From contig CAJTMQ010000001.1 of the NCBI GenBank assembly GCA_910577215.1, positions 15,187-40,769 on the forward strand: a DNA stretch of 25,583 nucleotides, written 5' to 3'. Position numbers and translations under genes: made by a program. Below, one piece after another: positions 8,396 through 16,489 of the stretch; position 1 is the first letter of the stretch; each line of letters begins with the position of its first letter. The notes under the pieces are model-generated. The model was given only the letters and a program-made list of their open reading frames with translations, was not told the origin of the DNA and did not search any database. The stretch is from an uncultured Eubacterium sp. (GTDB lineage Bacteria; Bacillota; Clostridia; Oscillospirales; Acutalibacteraceae).

Positions 8396-8488
8396 AATGA
8401 TTGTTTAATTTGGTAACGATGTCTCTTTGGATAATTTTATGGTATCATTATGAAAAAACGGAAATAATAGTAAATAAACTTCCACTTG

Positions 8489-8525
8489 TTTACAGATGAG
8501 TAACATAATTTACAGAAAAATAACA
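8489..8525 (-). promoter_or_regulatory. Two tandem WalR (YycF/VicR)-type boxes upstream of ftsE
   Basis: On the minus strand, bases 8489-8505 read TGTTAC-TCATC-TGTAAA and 8509-8525 read TGTTAT-TTTTC-TGTAAA. Both fit the published WalR consensus TGTWAH-N5-TGTWAH at every fixed position. As 18-base direct repeats they match in 15 of 18 positions with a 20-base period, which places both boxes on nearly the same DNA face. They end 8 bases before the -35 box of the ftsE promoter, where an activator usually binds. Operon content supports the reading, since WalR controls peptidoglycan hydrolase genes in Bacillus, Staphylococcus and Streptococcus. No walR gene lies in the window. Confidence 0.65.
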
Positions 8526-8533
8526 TTTAAGCC

Positions 8534-8562
8534 TTGATTTATAGAAGCAAAAGCATTATTAT
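8534..8562 (+). promoter_or_regulatory. Promoter of the ftsEX-hydrolase operon
   Basis: A -35 box TTGATT (8534-8539) and a -10 box TATTAT (8557-8562, 5 of 6 matches) are separated by 17 bases. The predicted transcript starts near 8569 and has a leader of about 80 bases before ftsE. The WalR-type boxes sit directly upstream. Confidence 0.65.
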
Positions 8563-8647
8563 ATATTAGTGAATATGGTTATTCTGCCGCATTTGTAAAT
8601 ATGCAGCATATAGGGTAAGAATTTTCAAATGATTAGAGGTTAAAATT

Positions 8648-9490
8648 GTGATTGAATTCCGTGATGTATCCAAAGTGTACGACAGTAACGGCACTAAAGC
8701 ATTGAATAATGTTAATATCAAAATTGAAGACGGCGAATTTGTTTTCATCGTTGGTTCTTCAGGTGCGGGTAAAAGTACATTTTTAAAACTTATTATGCAT
8801 GAAGAAAAGCCAACAGAGGGTGCAGTAATTGTTGGCGATTATTCTTCCGAAACAATAAAGAAAAGGCAGGTTCCTTATTACAGAAGAACCATGGGAATTG
8901 TATTTCAGGATTTCCGCCTGATTCCCAAAATGAGTGTTTATGATAATGTTGCATTTGCAATGCGTGTTATAGGTGCAAAAGAAAAGGAAATCAGAAAAAG
9001 AGTTCCGTATATTCTTCAGCTTGTCGGCTTATCTCATAAGGCACGCTCAATGCCTAATGAGCTTTCAGGCGGTGAGCAGCAACGTGTTTCCCTTGCACGT
9101 GCGCTTGTTAATAATCCAAAGCTTATTGTTGCGGACGAGCCTACGGGTAATGTAGACCCTGAAATGAGCCATGAAATTGTTGATATGCTCACAAAAATCA
9201 ATAATAACGGCACAACCGTAATTATGGTTACACATGAGCATGATCTTGTACGTGCTTTCCAGCGCAGAGTTATTGTAATCAAAAACGGAGAGGTGGTATC
9301 CGATACCCCTGATCCGACTCATGCACAGTTTGATTCGGAAGAAACCGAAAAGTCAACAGATATGTTCTTCTATAACGAGGATATCAAGCTTGGCGAAGAG
9401 GTTGAGGATATTTTCGATTCAATAGATGATTTCGGTACAAAAACAACCTCCGAAACAAATGCAGATATAAAAAACGGAGGTGAGGAATAA
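8648..9490 (+). CDS. ftsE: Cell division ABC transporter ATP-binding protein FtsE
   Basis: FtsE hydrolyses ATP in the cytoplasm and drives conformational change in FtsX, which switches peptidoglycan hydrolases outside the cell. Motifs are the Walker A loop G36-SSGAGKST, the Q-loop in VFQDFRLIPKMSVYDNV, the ABC signature L139-SGGEQQRVSLARAL, Walker B with D163-E164, and the H-loop in MVTHEHD. The start is GTG at 8648 after AGAGGT at 8635-8640. The core ends near residue 218, the usual FtsE length. Another 62 residues follow, with 20 acidic and 4 basic residues, which is unusual for the family. The stop overlaps the ftsX ATG by one base. The FtsE call is secured by the adjacent ftsX. Confidence 0.95.
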   Translation: MIEFRDVSKVYDSNGTKALNNVNIKIEDGEFVFIVGSSGAGKSTFLKLIMHEEKPTEGAVIVGDYSSETIKKRQVPYYRRTMGIVFQDFRLIPKMSVYDNVAFAMRVIGAKEKEIRKRVPYILQLVGLSHKARSMPNELSGGEQQRVSLARALVNNPKLIVADEPTGNVDPEMSHEIVDMLTKINNNGTTVIMVTHEHDLVRAFQRRVIVIKNGEVVSDTPDPTHAQFDSEETEKSTDMFFYNEDIKLGEEVEDIFDSIDDFGTKTTSETNADIKNGGEE

Positions 9491-10410
9491 TGACTGCTTC
9501 AAGTATAAGATACCTGTTTAAAGAGGGCTTCAGAAATACATGGACAAACCGAATGATGAGTATAGCATCAATTTGTGTTCTTATGAGCTGTCTTGTGCTT
9601 ATGGGCTGTGCAACAATGATATTCCTTAATATTGATTCGCTTCTCGGCAGAATTGAAGAGGAAAATGTTGTTATGGTTTATATTGAAGATGATACCACAG
9701 CTTCTGATTTAAAGCAGATGGAAAAATCACTGAACGAGATACGCAACATAAAAGAGGTTGAGTTCATTGCCAAAGAGGTTGCATGGCAGCAGCAGCTTGA
9801 TACAATGGAGGAATCACACGCAGCATATTTCACGGAGCTGAGTTCGGAAATTCCGCTGCCGAATGCTTATAAAATAACAATTGATGATTTATCTTTATTT
9901 GATGATACAATAAATAACATCAAAAAACTTGATCATATAGAAACGATAAGAGAAAATAAAGATTTAGCCAAAAAGCTGGTGTCCATACGTCACGGAATTG
10001 AAATTATTGCCGTAGTTATTGTTGCAGTGCTTCTGGCAATCAGTATTTTCATTATTTCAAATACAATTAAGCTGACGGTATATTCAAGAAGACTTGAAAT
10101 CAGTATTATGAAATCCGTTGGTGCAACAAATGGCTTCGTCCGGCTGCCGTTTGTTGTTGAGGGTATGATACTCGGTATTATTTCAGGTGTTATTTCTCTT
10201 GGTCTTGTTTGGGGCTTCTATGAATTTGCAATCCGCCAATTCAAGGACCTTATAAATTCTCTTAACTTAACAGCACTTAATTTTGCTGATTATTCACTTG
10301 TAATGCTCGGTGCTTTCGTGGCAATCGGTATTCTTACAGGTGTAGGCGGCTCTATTATTACTATGGGTCGTTATCTTAACAAGGAAGGCAGTGAGATAAG
10401 TGGGGTCTAA
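9490..10410 (+). CDS. ftsX: Cell division protein FtsX
   Basis: FtsX is the membrane half of FtsEX. It passes ATP-driven movement in FtsE to hydrolases or their activators outside the cell. The 306-residue protein has a cytoplasmic N-terminus with the family stretch FKEGFRNTWTNRMMS, TM1 at about 24-46, an extracellular domain at about 47-168, then TM2 (169-192), TM3 (220-245) and TM4 (268-292). The segment after TM2 carries the conserved RRLEISIMKSVGATNGFVR. The start codon overlaps the ftsE stop (TAATG). The end overlaps the start of the next gene by 11 bases, consistent with coupled production of FtsX and its likely extracellular partner. Confidence 0.95.
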   Translation: MTASSIRYLFKEGFRNTWTNRMMSIASICVLMSCLVLMGCATMIFLNIDSLLGRIEEENVVMVYIEDDTTASDLKQMEKSLNEIRNIKEVEFIAKEVAWQQQLDTMEESHAAYFTELSSEIPLPNAYKITIDDLSLFDDTINNIKKLDHIETIRENKDLAKKLVSIRHGIEIIAVVIVAVLLAISIFIISNTIKLTVYSRRLEISIMKSVGATNGFVRLPFVVEGMILGIISGVISLGLVWGFYEFAIRQFKDLINSLNLTALNFADYSLVMLGAFVAIGILTGVGGSIITMGRYLNKEGSEISGV

Positions 10411-11623
10411 AATCACTAAACTTTTTGCTGTTTTATTCAGTATAATGCTTGTTTTTTCAGCCACATTTGTGGCTGAGGCAAAAACTTCCTCTCAGCTTCA
10501 GAATGAAAAAGAAAAAATTCAGAATGAAATTAATGCTTCGCAGCAGAAAATTAATAAGCTGAAGGCTGAAAAATCTCAGCAGGAGGAATATGTTGCGGCA
10601 CTGCAGGGTAAAATAAGCCTGTTGCAGGACAAGCTGGATAATCTTGAATCTCAGCGCGATTCTCTTCAGGCAGAAATAGATGCAATTCAGGAAAAGATTG
10701 AAAAAACTGCAGCTGATATTGAAGAAACTCAGAATAAAATTGATGAAAAAAAAGCAGAAATCAAAGAAATTTATGACTTGTATTGTCAGCGTCTGCGTGC
10801 CATGTACATTTCAGGAAATGTAACCACTCTTGAGGTAATCTTGGACAGTGGCTGGGATATGAGTTCAATACTTACACGTGCCGAAATGGTGAAAAGCGTT
10901 TCGGCACAGGATAATGCAACTCTTGAAGAGCTTATGAATAAAATGCAGGAGATTGAAAAGGAAAGGCAGGCTCTTGCACAGAAAAAGATTGAACTTGATG
11001 AAGATAAGAAAACTCTTGATGTGCAGAAAGCTGAGCTTCAGAGCTCTATTGATGAAATAAGCTCTTCCAAAAGCGAGCTTGATGCGGAAATTGCAGAATG
11101 TAATGCCGCTATCAGAAAGCTTGACAGTCAGACCTCCGAAATTCGTGAAACCATTGATACGGATCAGAAACGTATTCGGGAAATTGAAAATGAGATTAAA
11201 GGTGCGGCTAACGCATCTGCACCAAGCGGATCTTATAATCCGGGCTCCGGCAGATTATCTTATCCTACAAGCTACAGAAAGATTTCTGCAGGCTATCCAA
11301 ACTACAAAAGTGGTGCATATCACGGCGGAATAGATTTCGAATGTCCTACGGGAACGCCTGTTTATGCAGCAGATTCAGGCTATGTTTCTATAGCTAAAAC
11401 TCTTAACTACAGCTATGGCTATTACATACTTATCAACCATGGTAATGGTTTATCAACGCTTTATGCCCACAACAGTCAGTTACTTGTAAGCCAGGGGCAG
11501 GCAGTAGAAAAGGGTCAGCTTATCGCCTATTCGGGTACAACGGGAAATTCGTCGGGTCCGCACTGTCATTTTGAAGTAAGATTAAACGGAAACCGTGTTA
11601 ATCCGCTTAATTATCTCGGTTGA
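10400..11623 (+). CDS. Secreted coiled-coil M23 peptidase, EnvC/CwlO/PcsB-like (first of three)
   Basis: This is the likely extracellular partner of FtsEX, acting on peptidoglycan peptides at the septum or side wall. A signal peptide (residues 1-27, cleavage after AEA) is followed by a long coiled coil (about 30-265) with the conserved word YCQRLRAMYISG, a short linker, and a C-terminal M23 (LytM) domain from about 290. The zinc and catalytic residues are intact: H308-x3-D312, H357 in TLYAH and H388-C-H390. Classic EnvC has a degenerate LytM domain and only activates amidases, so this protein could itself be an active endopeptidase. The start is GTG at 10400, inside the end of ftsX. Two paralogues follow directly. 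Confidence 0.9.
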   Translation: MGSKITKLFAVLFSIMLVFSATFVAEAKTSSQLQNEKEKIQNEINASQQKINKLKAEKSQQEEYVAALQGKISLLQDKLDNLESQRDSLQAEIDAIQEKIEKTAADIEETQNKIDEKKAEIKEIYDLYCQRLRAMYISGNVTTLEVILDSGWDMSSILTRAEMVKSVSAQDNATLEELMNKMQEIEKERQALAQKKIELDEDKKTLDVQKAELQSSIDEISSSKSELDAEIAECNAAIRKLDSQTSEIRETIDTDQKRIREIENEIKGAANASAPSGSYNPGSGRLSYPTSYRKISAGYPNYKSGAYHGGIDFECPTGTPVYAADSGYVSIAKTLNYSYGYYILINHGNGLSTLYAHNSQLLVSQGQAVEKGQLIAYSGTTGNSSGPHCHFEVRLNGNRVNPLNYLG

Positions 11624-11657
11624 TATTTAATGTAATATTATAAAGGATGTGAAGTCA

Positions 11658-13079
11658 ATGAAACTAATCAGCATATTAAAAAAGCCGATTTCTGTTTTAT
11701 TGGCTTTCTGTTTTATTTTAACAGTGGAAAGCTTTTCCTTGATTTCCGTTTATTCTCAGGGTGGCAATTTATCTCCTGAAGAGGAAAAGGCTGTTATTGA
11801 GCAAAGAATCAAAGAAGCGAACAACAGGCTTGAGGATTTAAAAGCAGAATCGGCAAGTACACAGGAGCATTTGGATACGCTTAATGATAAAATAGGTTAT
11901 CTTGAACAGGAAATGAACCTTATTAATACTGAGGTTGAAGAAAATAAAACAACTGTTGAAGATTTGCAGCTGAAATGTGAGGAAAATGAAAAAGCAATCA
12001 GAACAGCTGAAAATGATATAAAAGAGTTAACTGTTAAACTGGAGGAAGCAACATCACAGTTTTCTGTAAATTACGATGCCTATTGTCAGCGGCTTCGTGC
12101 AATGTATGTAAGCGGTGAAACAAGTGTTTTTGCCTTTCTTCTGACAAGCAGTGATATTTCACAGTTTTTAACAAGGCTCGAGATGATACGCCGTGTATCC
12201 AAGCATGACAGTGAGCTTCTGGAATCAATTGATACTGAAATGGAAAGCATTAAAAAGTCAAAAAAAGAGCTTTTTGAAAAAGAACAGGAATTGACTTTGC
12301 AGCGTACGGAGTTGCTGCAGACAAAGGAGAATCTTGAATCAAGCATTGCTACCCTGAATTACAAGCAGGAGGAGCTGGATACAAAAAAGGTTAACCTTTC
12401 AGCGGAGCGTGCAAATGCAAATGTGCTTTTGACTAAGCTGAGCAATGAAACAGGCTACTATACCGAATATCTTGAGGATAATAAGGAAAGCCTTGAGGAA
12501 ATTGACAGAGCACTTGCTGCAGCAGCAGAGAAATATAAGGATACAGTTGTAACTACTACCACCACTACAACCACAACAACTACTGCACCGGCAGGGTCAA
12601 ATAACGGCAGCAGCCAGACAACAACTACTTCCACAACGTCACAAAGCAGTTCATCAAATCATATAAAGTTTACCTATCCCGTTCCGTCTCAAACGACGAT
12701 AACAACCGGTATGTATGATTATGCAGGTCACAGCGGTGCAGATTTCAAGTGCAATATGGGCGCAAATATTGTTGCTGCCGAATCGGGAACGGTTATTATT
12801 TCCGCTGATTTAACGAATGCAGACGGTTCTTACAGAAGCTATGGAAGATATATTGTAATTATGCACGATAAAACAACTTCTTCGGGTGATATGGTGTATA
12901 CACTTTATGCTCACAATTCCGTAAGGCTGGTATCTGAAGGGCAGCGTGTTGAAAAGGGGCAGGTTATTGCAAAGGCAGGTTCAACAGGAAATTCAAGCGG
13001 ACCTCATTGTCATTTTGAAGTCAGAACACCAACGGCTTCTTATAATGATTGCAAAAACCCGGCAAAGTATCTGCCGTAA
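11658..13079 (+). CDS. Secreted coiled-coil M23 peptidase with Thr/Ser-rich linker (second of three)
   Basis: It is a paralogue of the preceding protein with the same plan: a signal peptide (about residues 1-32), a coiled coil (about 40-290) with YCQRLRAMYVSGE and FLTRLEMIRR, a linker, and an M23 domain from about 345. Metal and catalytic residues are H358-x3-D362, H419 in TLYAH and H450-C-H452, all intact. The linker (about 299-340) starts with a run of 11 threonines and continues rich in Thr, Ser, Asn and Gln, as in exposed or glycosylated wall-spanning linkers. The start is ATG at 11658; a GTG at 11649 is rejected because it touches the AAAGGA ribosome binding site. It lies 34 bases after its paralogue. 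Confidence 0.88.
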   Translation: MKLISILKKPISVLLAFCFILTVESFSLISVYSQGGNLSPEEEKAVIEQRIKEANNRLEDLKAESASTQEHLDTLNDKIGYLEQEMNLINTEVEENKTTVEDLQLKCEENEKAIRTAENDIKELTVKLEEATSQFSVNYDAYCQRLRAMYVSGETSVFAFLLTSSDISQFLTRLEMIRRVSKHDSELLESIDTEMESIKKSKKELFEKEQELTLQRTELLQTKENLESSIATLNYKQEELDTKKVNLSAERANANVLLTKLSNETGYYTEYLEDNKESLEEIDRALAAAAEKYKDTVVTTTTTTTTTTTAPAGSNNGSSQTTTTSTTSQSSSSNHIKFTYPVPSQTTITTGMYDYAGHSGADFKCNMGANIVAAESGTVIISADLTNADGSYRSYGRYIVIMHDKTTSSGDMVYTLYAHNSVRLVSEGQRVEKGQVIAKAGSTGNSSGPHCHFEVRTPTASYNDCKNPAKYLP

Positions 13080-13105
13080 ATTTATATATTATCGGATGTG
13101 ATTTT

Positions 13106-14530
13106 ATGAAACGGAAAAACTTAATAAAACTTATTGCTGTAATTATTTCTGTTTCAGTTATTTTTACATCACTGACAGCGGGCGGATATTATACTTTTGC
13201 TGATGAAACCACAACATCAGGCACAAGTGCGTCCGAAACTACGAAATCAAAAACAGAGGTTCAGAAGGAGCTTGAAGAGCAAAGAGCGGAATTTGAAGCA
13301 AATATAAACCTTCTTGATGAAAAGCTTAAAGCACTTGCTTCTGAATCTAAGGAAACAGAAGAATACATAAATACTCTTGATGAGAAAATAGGCTATCTTA
13401 ATAAGCAGCTTACCATTCTTGATAATCAGATAACAGACTTTTTAGAAGATATAGATGCACTTCAGAAAGAAATAGAGGAAAATCAGGAAAAGGCGGATGC
13501 CCTGCAGGCAGAGGTTGATGCAGTGCAAAAGAAGCTGGACGAACTCAGTGAGAAATTTAAAGCCGGATATGAAGCCTATTGCATAAGAATGCGTGCAATA
13601 TATATGTATGGCCAGTACAATGTTATTACGGCTCTGCTTACAAGCGAGGATATTTCAAGCTTTCTTACAAGATATGAAATGATCAGGTCGATATCCAAAA
13701 GTGATGCATCTCTTATGCAGGATATAGAAGCACAAACAGAAAAAATTCTTGAAGAGGAATCAGATCTTAACGAGAAAAAAGCAACGCTCAGTCAAATGAA
13801 TGCGGGCTTGCTTCTGCAAAAAAATAATCTTCAGTCAAAGCAGAATAAATTAACGGCTGCACAGAATGATGCTGCCAAGAAAAAGATAAAGCTTTCAGAG
13901 GACCGAGCAGAAAGTGATAAACTTTTTGCAGAGCTTACCGCACAGAACGGAATGTATACCGAATTCAGAAATGAAGATGAAGCAATTAAGGAGGCTGTTG
14001 AGGCTGAAATCAATGCTGTTATAAACGGAATAAAAAATCCGGAAGATGTAACGTTTGCCACAACAAGTGACAGAAGTGATGTTTCAACTACTTCATATAA
14101 ATTTTCCGATATTTACAGTAATTCCGATGCAGTGCTGAATATGACCTATCCTGTGCCGAATCATTATTCTGTTTCGGCGGGCTTTCCGAACTATTCAAAC
14201 GGAAGCTATCACGGCGGAATAGATTTTCCGTGCCCGACGGGAACAAAGGTTGTTGCTGCTCAGTCAGGCGTTGTTTCACTTGTTAAAAGACTTGATTACA
14301 GTTATGGCTATTATGTTATGATATATCACGGCACAGATGCAAACGGAGAACACGTTTTCACGCTTTACGGTCACAATTCATCAATTCTTGTTTCTCCGGG
14401 TGATACTGTTTCAAAGGGGCAGCAGATTGCCAAATCAGGCTCAACCGGGAATTCAACAGGTCCTCACTGCCATTTTGAGATAAGAATGGGCGGAACAAGA
14501 GTTAACCCAAAAAATTATTTAAGTAAGTAG
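13106..14530 (+). CDS. Secreted coiled-coil M23 peptidase (third of three)
   Basis: This third paralogue has 474 residues. A signal peptide (about 1-32, cleavage near TFA) is followed by a coiled coil (about 45-330) carrying YCIRMRAIYMYGQ and FLTRYEMIRS, and an M23 domain from about 350. Catalytic residues are intact: H369-x3-D373, H423 in TLYGH and H454-C-H456. The linker is short and lacks the Thr run of the second copy; its M23 domain (YHGGIDF.CPTGT) is closer to the first copy. The start is ATG at 13106 after GGATGTG. An upstream in-frame start at 13049 would overlap the previous gene and give no signal peptide at the N-terminus. The likely role is peptidoglycan cleavage or hydrolase activation under FtsEX control. 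Confidence 0.88.
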   Translation: MKRKNLIKLIAVIISVSVIFTSLTAGGYYTFADETTTSGTSASETTKSKTEVQKELEEQRAEFEANINLLDEKLKALASESKETEEYINTLDEKIGYLNKQLTILDNQITDFLEDIDALQKEIEENQEKADALQAEVDAVQKKLDELSEKFKAGYEAYCIRMRAIYMYGQYNVITALLTSEDISSFLTRYEMIRSISKSDASLMQDIEAQTEKILEEESDLNEKKATLSQMNAGLLLQKNNLQSKQNKLTAAQNDAAKKKIKLSEDRAESDKLFAELTAQNGMYTEFRNEDEAIKEAVEAEINAVINGIKNPEDVTFATTSDRSDVSTTSYKFSDIYSNSDAVLNMTYPVPNHYSVSAGFPNYSNGSYHGGIDFPCPTGTKVVAAQSGVVSLVKRLDYSYGYYVMIYHGTDANGEHVFTLYGHNSSILVSPGDTVSKGQQIAKSGSTGNSTGPHCHFEIRMGGTRVNPKNYLSK

Positions 14531-14532
14531 CT

Positions 14533-15159
14533 ATGAATAAAATTAATTACAGTACCCAAACTGAAAAGATTATTGATAATAATAAGAGAGAGCAAATAAT
14601 GCCCTCTCTTTTGCTTCATGCCTGCTGTGCACCGTGTTCCAGTGCATGCCTCGAATATCTGTATAAACATTTTAAAATAACGGTTTTTTATTATAATCCT
14701 AATATTTCGCCGAAGGAAGAGTTTGATAAAAGATTAAATGAGGAAAAACGTCTTGTTGCAGAAATGCTGCCCAATAGTGAAATTGAAGTAATAGAAGGTG
14801 AATACAATTACAACGATTTTCTTGAAACAGCAAAAGGTTTGGAGGATGTTCCTGAGGGCGGTGAACGTTGTTTTAAATGCTACAGGTTAAGGCTTGAGAA
14901 AACTGCAAGGCTTGCAGGAGAAAAGAATTTTGATTATTTCTGCACAACACTTTCAATAAGCCCACTGAAAAATTCTCAGAAGATAAATGAAATCGGGCTG
15001 GAAATTGCAGAAAAATACGGTGTAAAATGGCTGCCGTCCGATTTCAAGAAAAAAGAGGGATATAAGCGTTCTATAGAATTGTCAAAACAGTACAGCTTAT
15101 ACAGGCAGAATTTCTGCGGTTGTGTATTTTCCGAAAAGGAGGAAAATGAAAATGAATAA
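14533..15159 (+). CDS. queH: Epoxyqueuosine reductase QueH
   Basis: QueH performs the last step of queuosine synthesis in tRNA, reducing epoxyqueuosine to queuosine with an iron-sulfur cluster. It replaces the unrelated QueG in many anaerobes. The 208-residue protein has the family cysteine pattern: HACCAPC with C31, C32 and C35, then ERCFKC with C113 and C116, and NFCGC near the end with C195 and C197. The start at 14533 gives an N-terminal stretch MNKINY..., which I recall as usual in clostridial homologues; an internal ATG at 14599 is possible. It follows the third M23 gene after 2 bases. The rarA start lies inside its last codons, so it is within the long operon without an obvious functional link. 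Confidence 0.9.
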   Translation: MNKINYSTQTEKIIDNNKREQIMPSLLLHACCAPCSSACLEYLYKHFKITVFYYNPNISPKEEFDKRLNEEKRLVAEMLPNSEIEVIEGEYNYNDFLETAKGLEDVPEGGERCFKCYRLRLEKTARLAGEKNFDYFCTTLSISPLKNSQKINEIGLEIAEKYGVKWLPSDFKKKEGYKRSIELSKQYSLYRQNFCGCVFSEKEENENE

Positions 15160-16420
15160 TCCTCTTGCGGCAAGAATAAGACCTGCCGAGCTTTCCGAGG
15201 TTGTAGGGCAGAAGCATTTGCTTGAAAAAGGCAAACCGCTTTACAATATGATAGAAAACGGAAATATTCCGAATCTTATATTCTATGGTCCGTCAGGGGT
15301 CGGAAAAACAACCGTTGCATCAATTATTGCACAGAAAACCCGGAGAACACTGCGCAGACTGAACGGAACAAATGCTTCCACACAGGATATTAAAAGTATT
15401 GTTGCCGAGCTTGATACATTTGAAGCACCTAACGGAATTCTTCTTTATCTTGATGAAATTCAGTATTTCAATAAACGTCAGCAGCAAAGTCTGCTTGAAT
15501 ACATAGAAAACGGAAAAATAACACTTATAGCATCAACAACGGAAAATCCGTATTTTTATATTTATCCTGCTATTCTGTCACGTTCAACGGTTTTTGAATT
15601 CAAATCAATTGATTGGCAGGAAATTGTACCTGCGGTAGAGCGTGCATTTCATATTTTAAGCAAGGAAAACAATGTTGAAGTTACGGCGGATGATGTTGTT
15701 TATGAAAAAATTGCACGCGGCTGCGGCGGAGATGTAAGAAAAGCACTCAACAGTGTTGAAAATTGCTTTTATGTAACAAATACCGAGAATGGTCAAAAGC
15801 ATATTACCGTGGAAACTGCAGACGAATTAACGCAGAAGAGTGCTGTTAAATATGACCGTGAGGGTGATGAGCATTACGATATTCTTTCTGCCTATCAGAA
15901 AAGTATGCGCGGCTCCGATCCCGATGCGGCACTGCATTATCTTGCAAGGCTGCTTGAAGCAGGTGATTTGCCGTCTGCATGCAGACGTCTCATGGTTTGT
16001 GCCTGTGAGGATGTGGGGCTTGCATATCCGCAAATCATTCCTATCGTAAAGGCGGCTGTTGATGCTGCACTTATGGTTGGTTTGCCTGAAGCAAGAATTC
16101 CGCTTGCTGATGCAGTTATACTGGTGGCATTATCACCTAAAAGCAATGCCGGTGAAATAGCAATTGATGCTGCACTTGAGGATGTAAGAAAAGGCAAATA
16201 CGGTCCGATTCCGCGTCAGCTTCAGAATAAGCATTTTGACGGTGAGGATGCAGAGGTTAAGGGTCAGTTTTATAAGTATCCGCATAATTACGAACATCAT
16301 TGGGTAGAGCAGCAGTACCTTCCCGATATAATAAAAAATGCAAGGTATTATGTTGCAGGTAATAATAAAAATGAGCAGTCCTTTAAATTATATTGGGATA
16401 AAATTAAGGGCTCGGACTGA
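15152..16420 (+). CDS. rarA: Replication-associated recombination protein A (RarA/MgsA AAA ATPase)
   Basis: RarA is an AAA+ ATPase related to clamp loader subunits that acts at stalled replication forks. The 422-residue protein starts with the family N-terminus NPLAARIRPAELSEVVGQ. It carries Walker A G46-PSGVGKTT, Walker B with D101-E102 in LYLDEIQYF, the sensor region ASTTENPYF, and the C-terminal tetramerisation domain with YKYPHNYEHHWVEQQYLPD near the end. The start is ATG at 15152, 9 bases after AAGGAGG (15136-15142). An ATG at 15146 is too close to that site, and a GTG at 15122 lies inside queH. It overlaps queH by 8 bases. Confidence 0.93.
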   Translation: MNNPLAARIRPAELSEVVGQKHLLEKGKPLYNMIENGNIPNLIFYGPSGVGKTTVASIIAQKTRRTLRRLNGTNASTQDIKSIVAELDTFEAPNGILLYLDEIQYFNKRQQQSLLEYIENGKITLIASTTENPYFYIYPAILSRSTVFEFKSIDWQEIVPAVERAFHILSKENNVEVTADDVVYEKIARGCGGDVRKALNSVENCFYVTNTENGQKHITVETADELTQKSAVKYDREGDEHYDILSAYQKSMRGSDPDAALHYLARLLEAGDLPSACRRLMVCACEDVGLAYPQIIPIVKAAVDAALMVGLPEARIPLADAVILVALSPKSNAGEIAIDAALEDVRKGKYGPIPRQLQNKHFDGEDAEVKGQFYKYPHNYEHHWVEQQYLPDIIKNARYYVAGNNKNEQSFKLYWDKIKGSD

Positions 16421-16489
16421 AAGTGAAAGTACCTGAGCTTTCGGGGGAGAAATGGATGAACTTTATAAGGAAATGGGGAATATAGTACC

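Noticed and set aside
8396..8488. Terminator after the DUF3021 gene
   Set aside because: Only short AT-only inverted repeats (ATAAT/ATTAT) are present, with no GC-rich stem followed by a T-run.
13049..13105. Upstream extension of the third M23 gene
   Set aside because: It overlaps the previous coding sequence and would put 19 unrelated residues before a clear signal peptide.
16421..16451. Hairpin between rarA and nth
   Set aside because: The CTCGG/CCTGAG pairing is short and bulged and has no T-run, so it is neither a convincing terminator nor a riboswitch.
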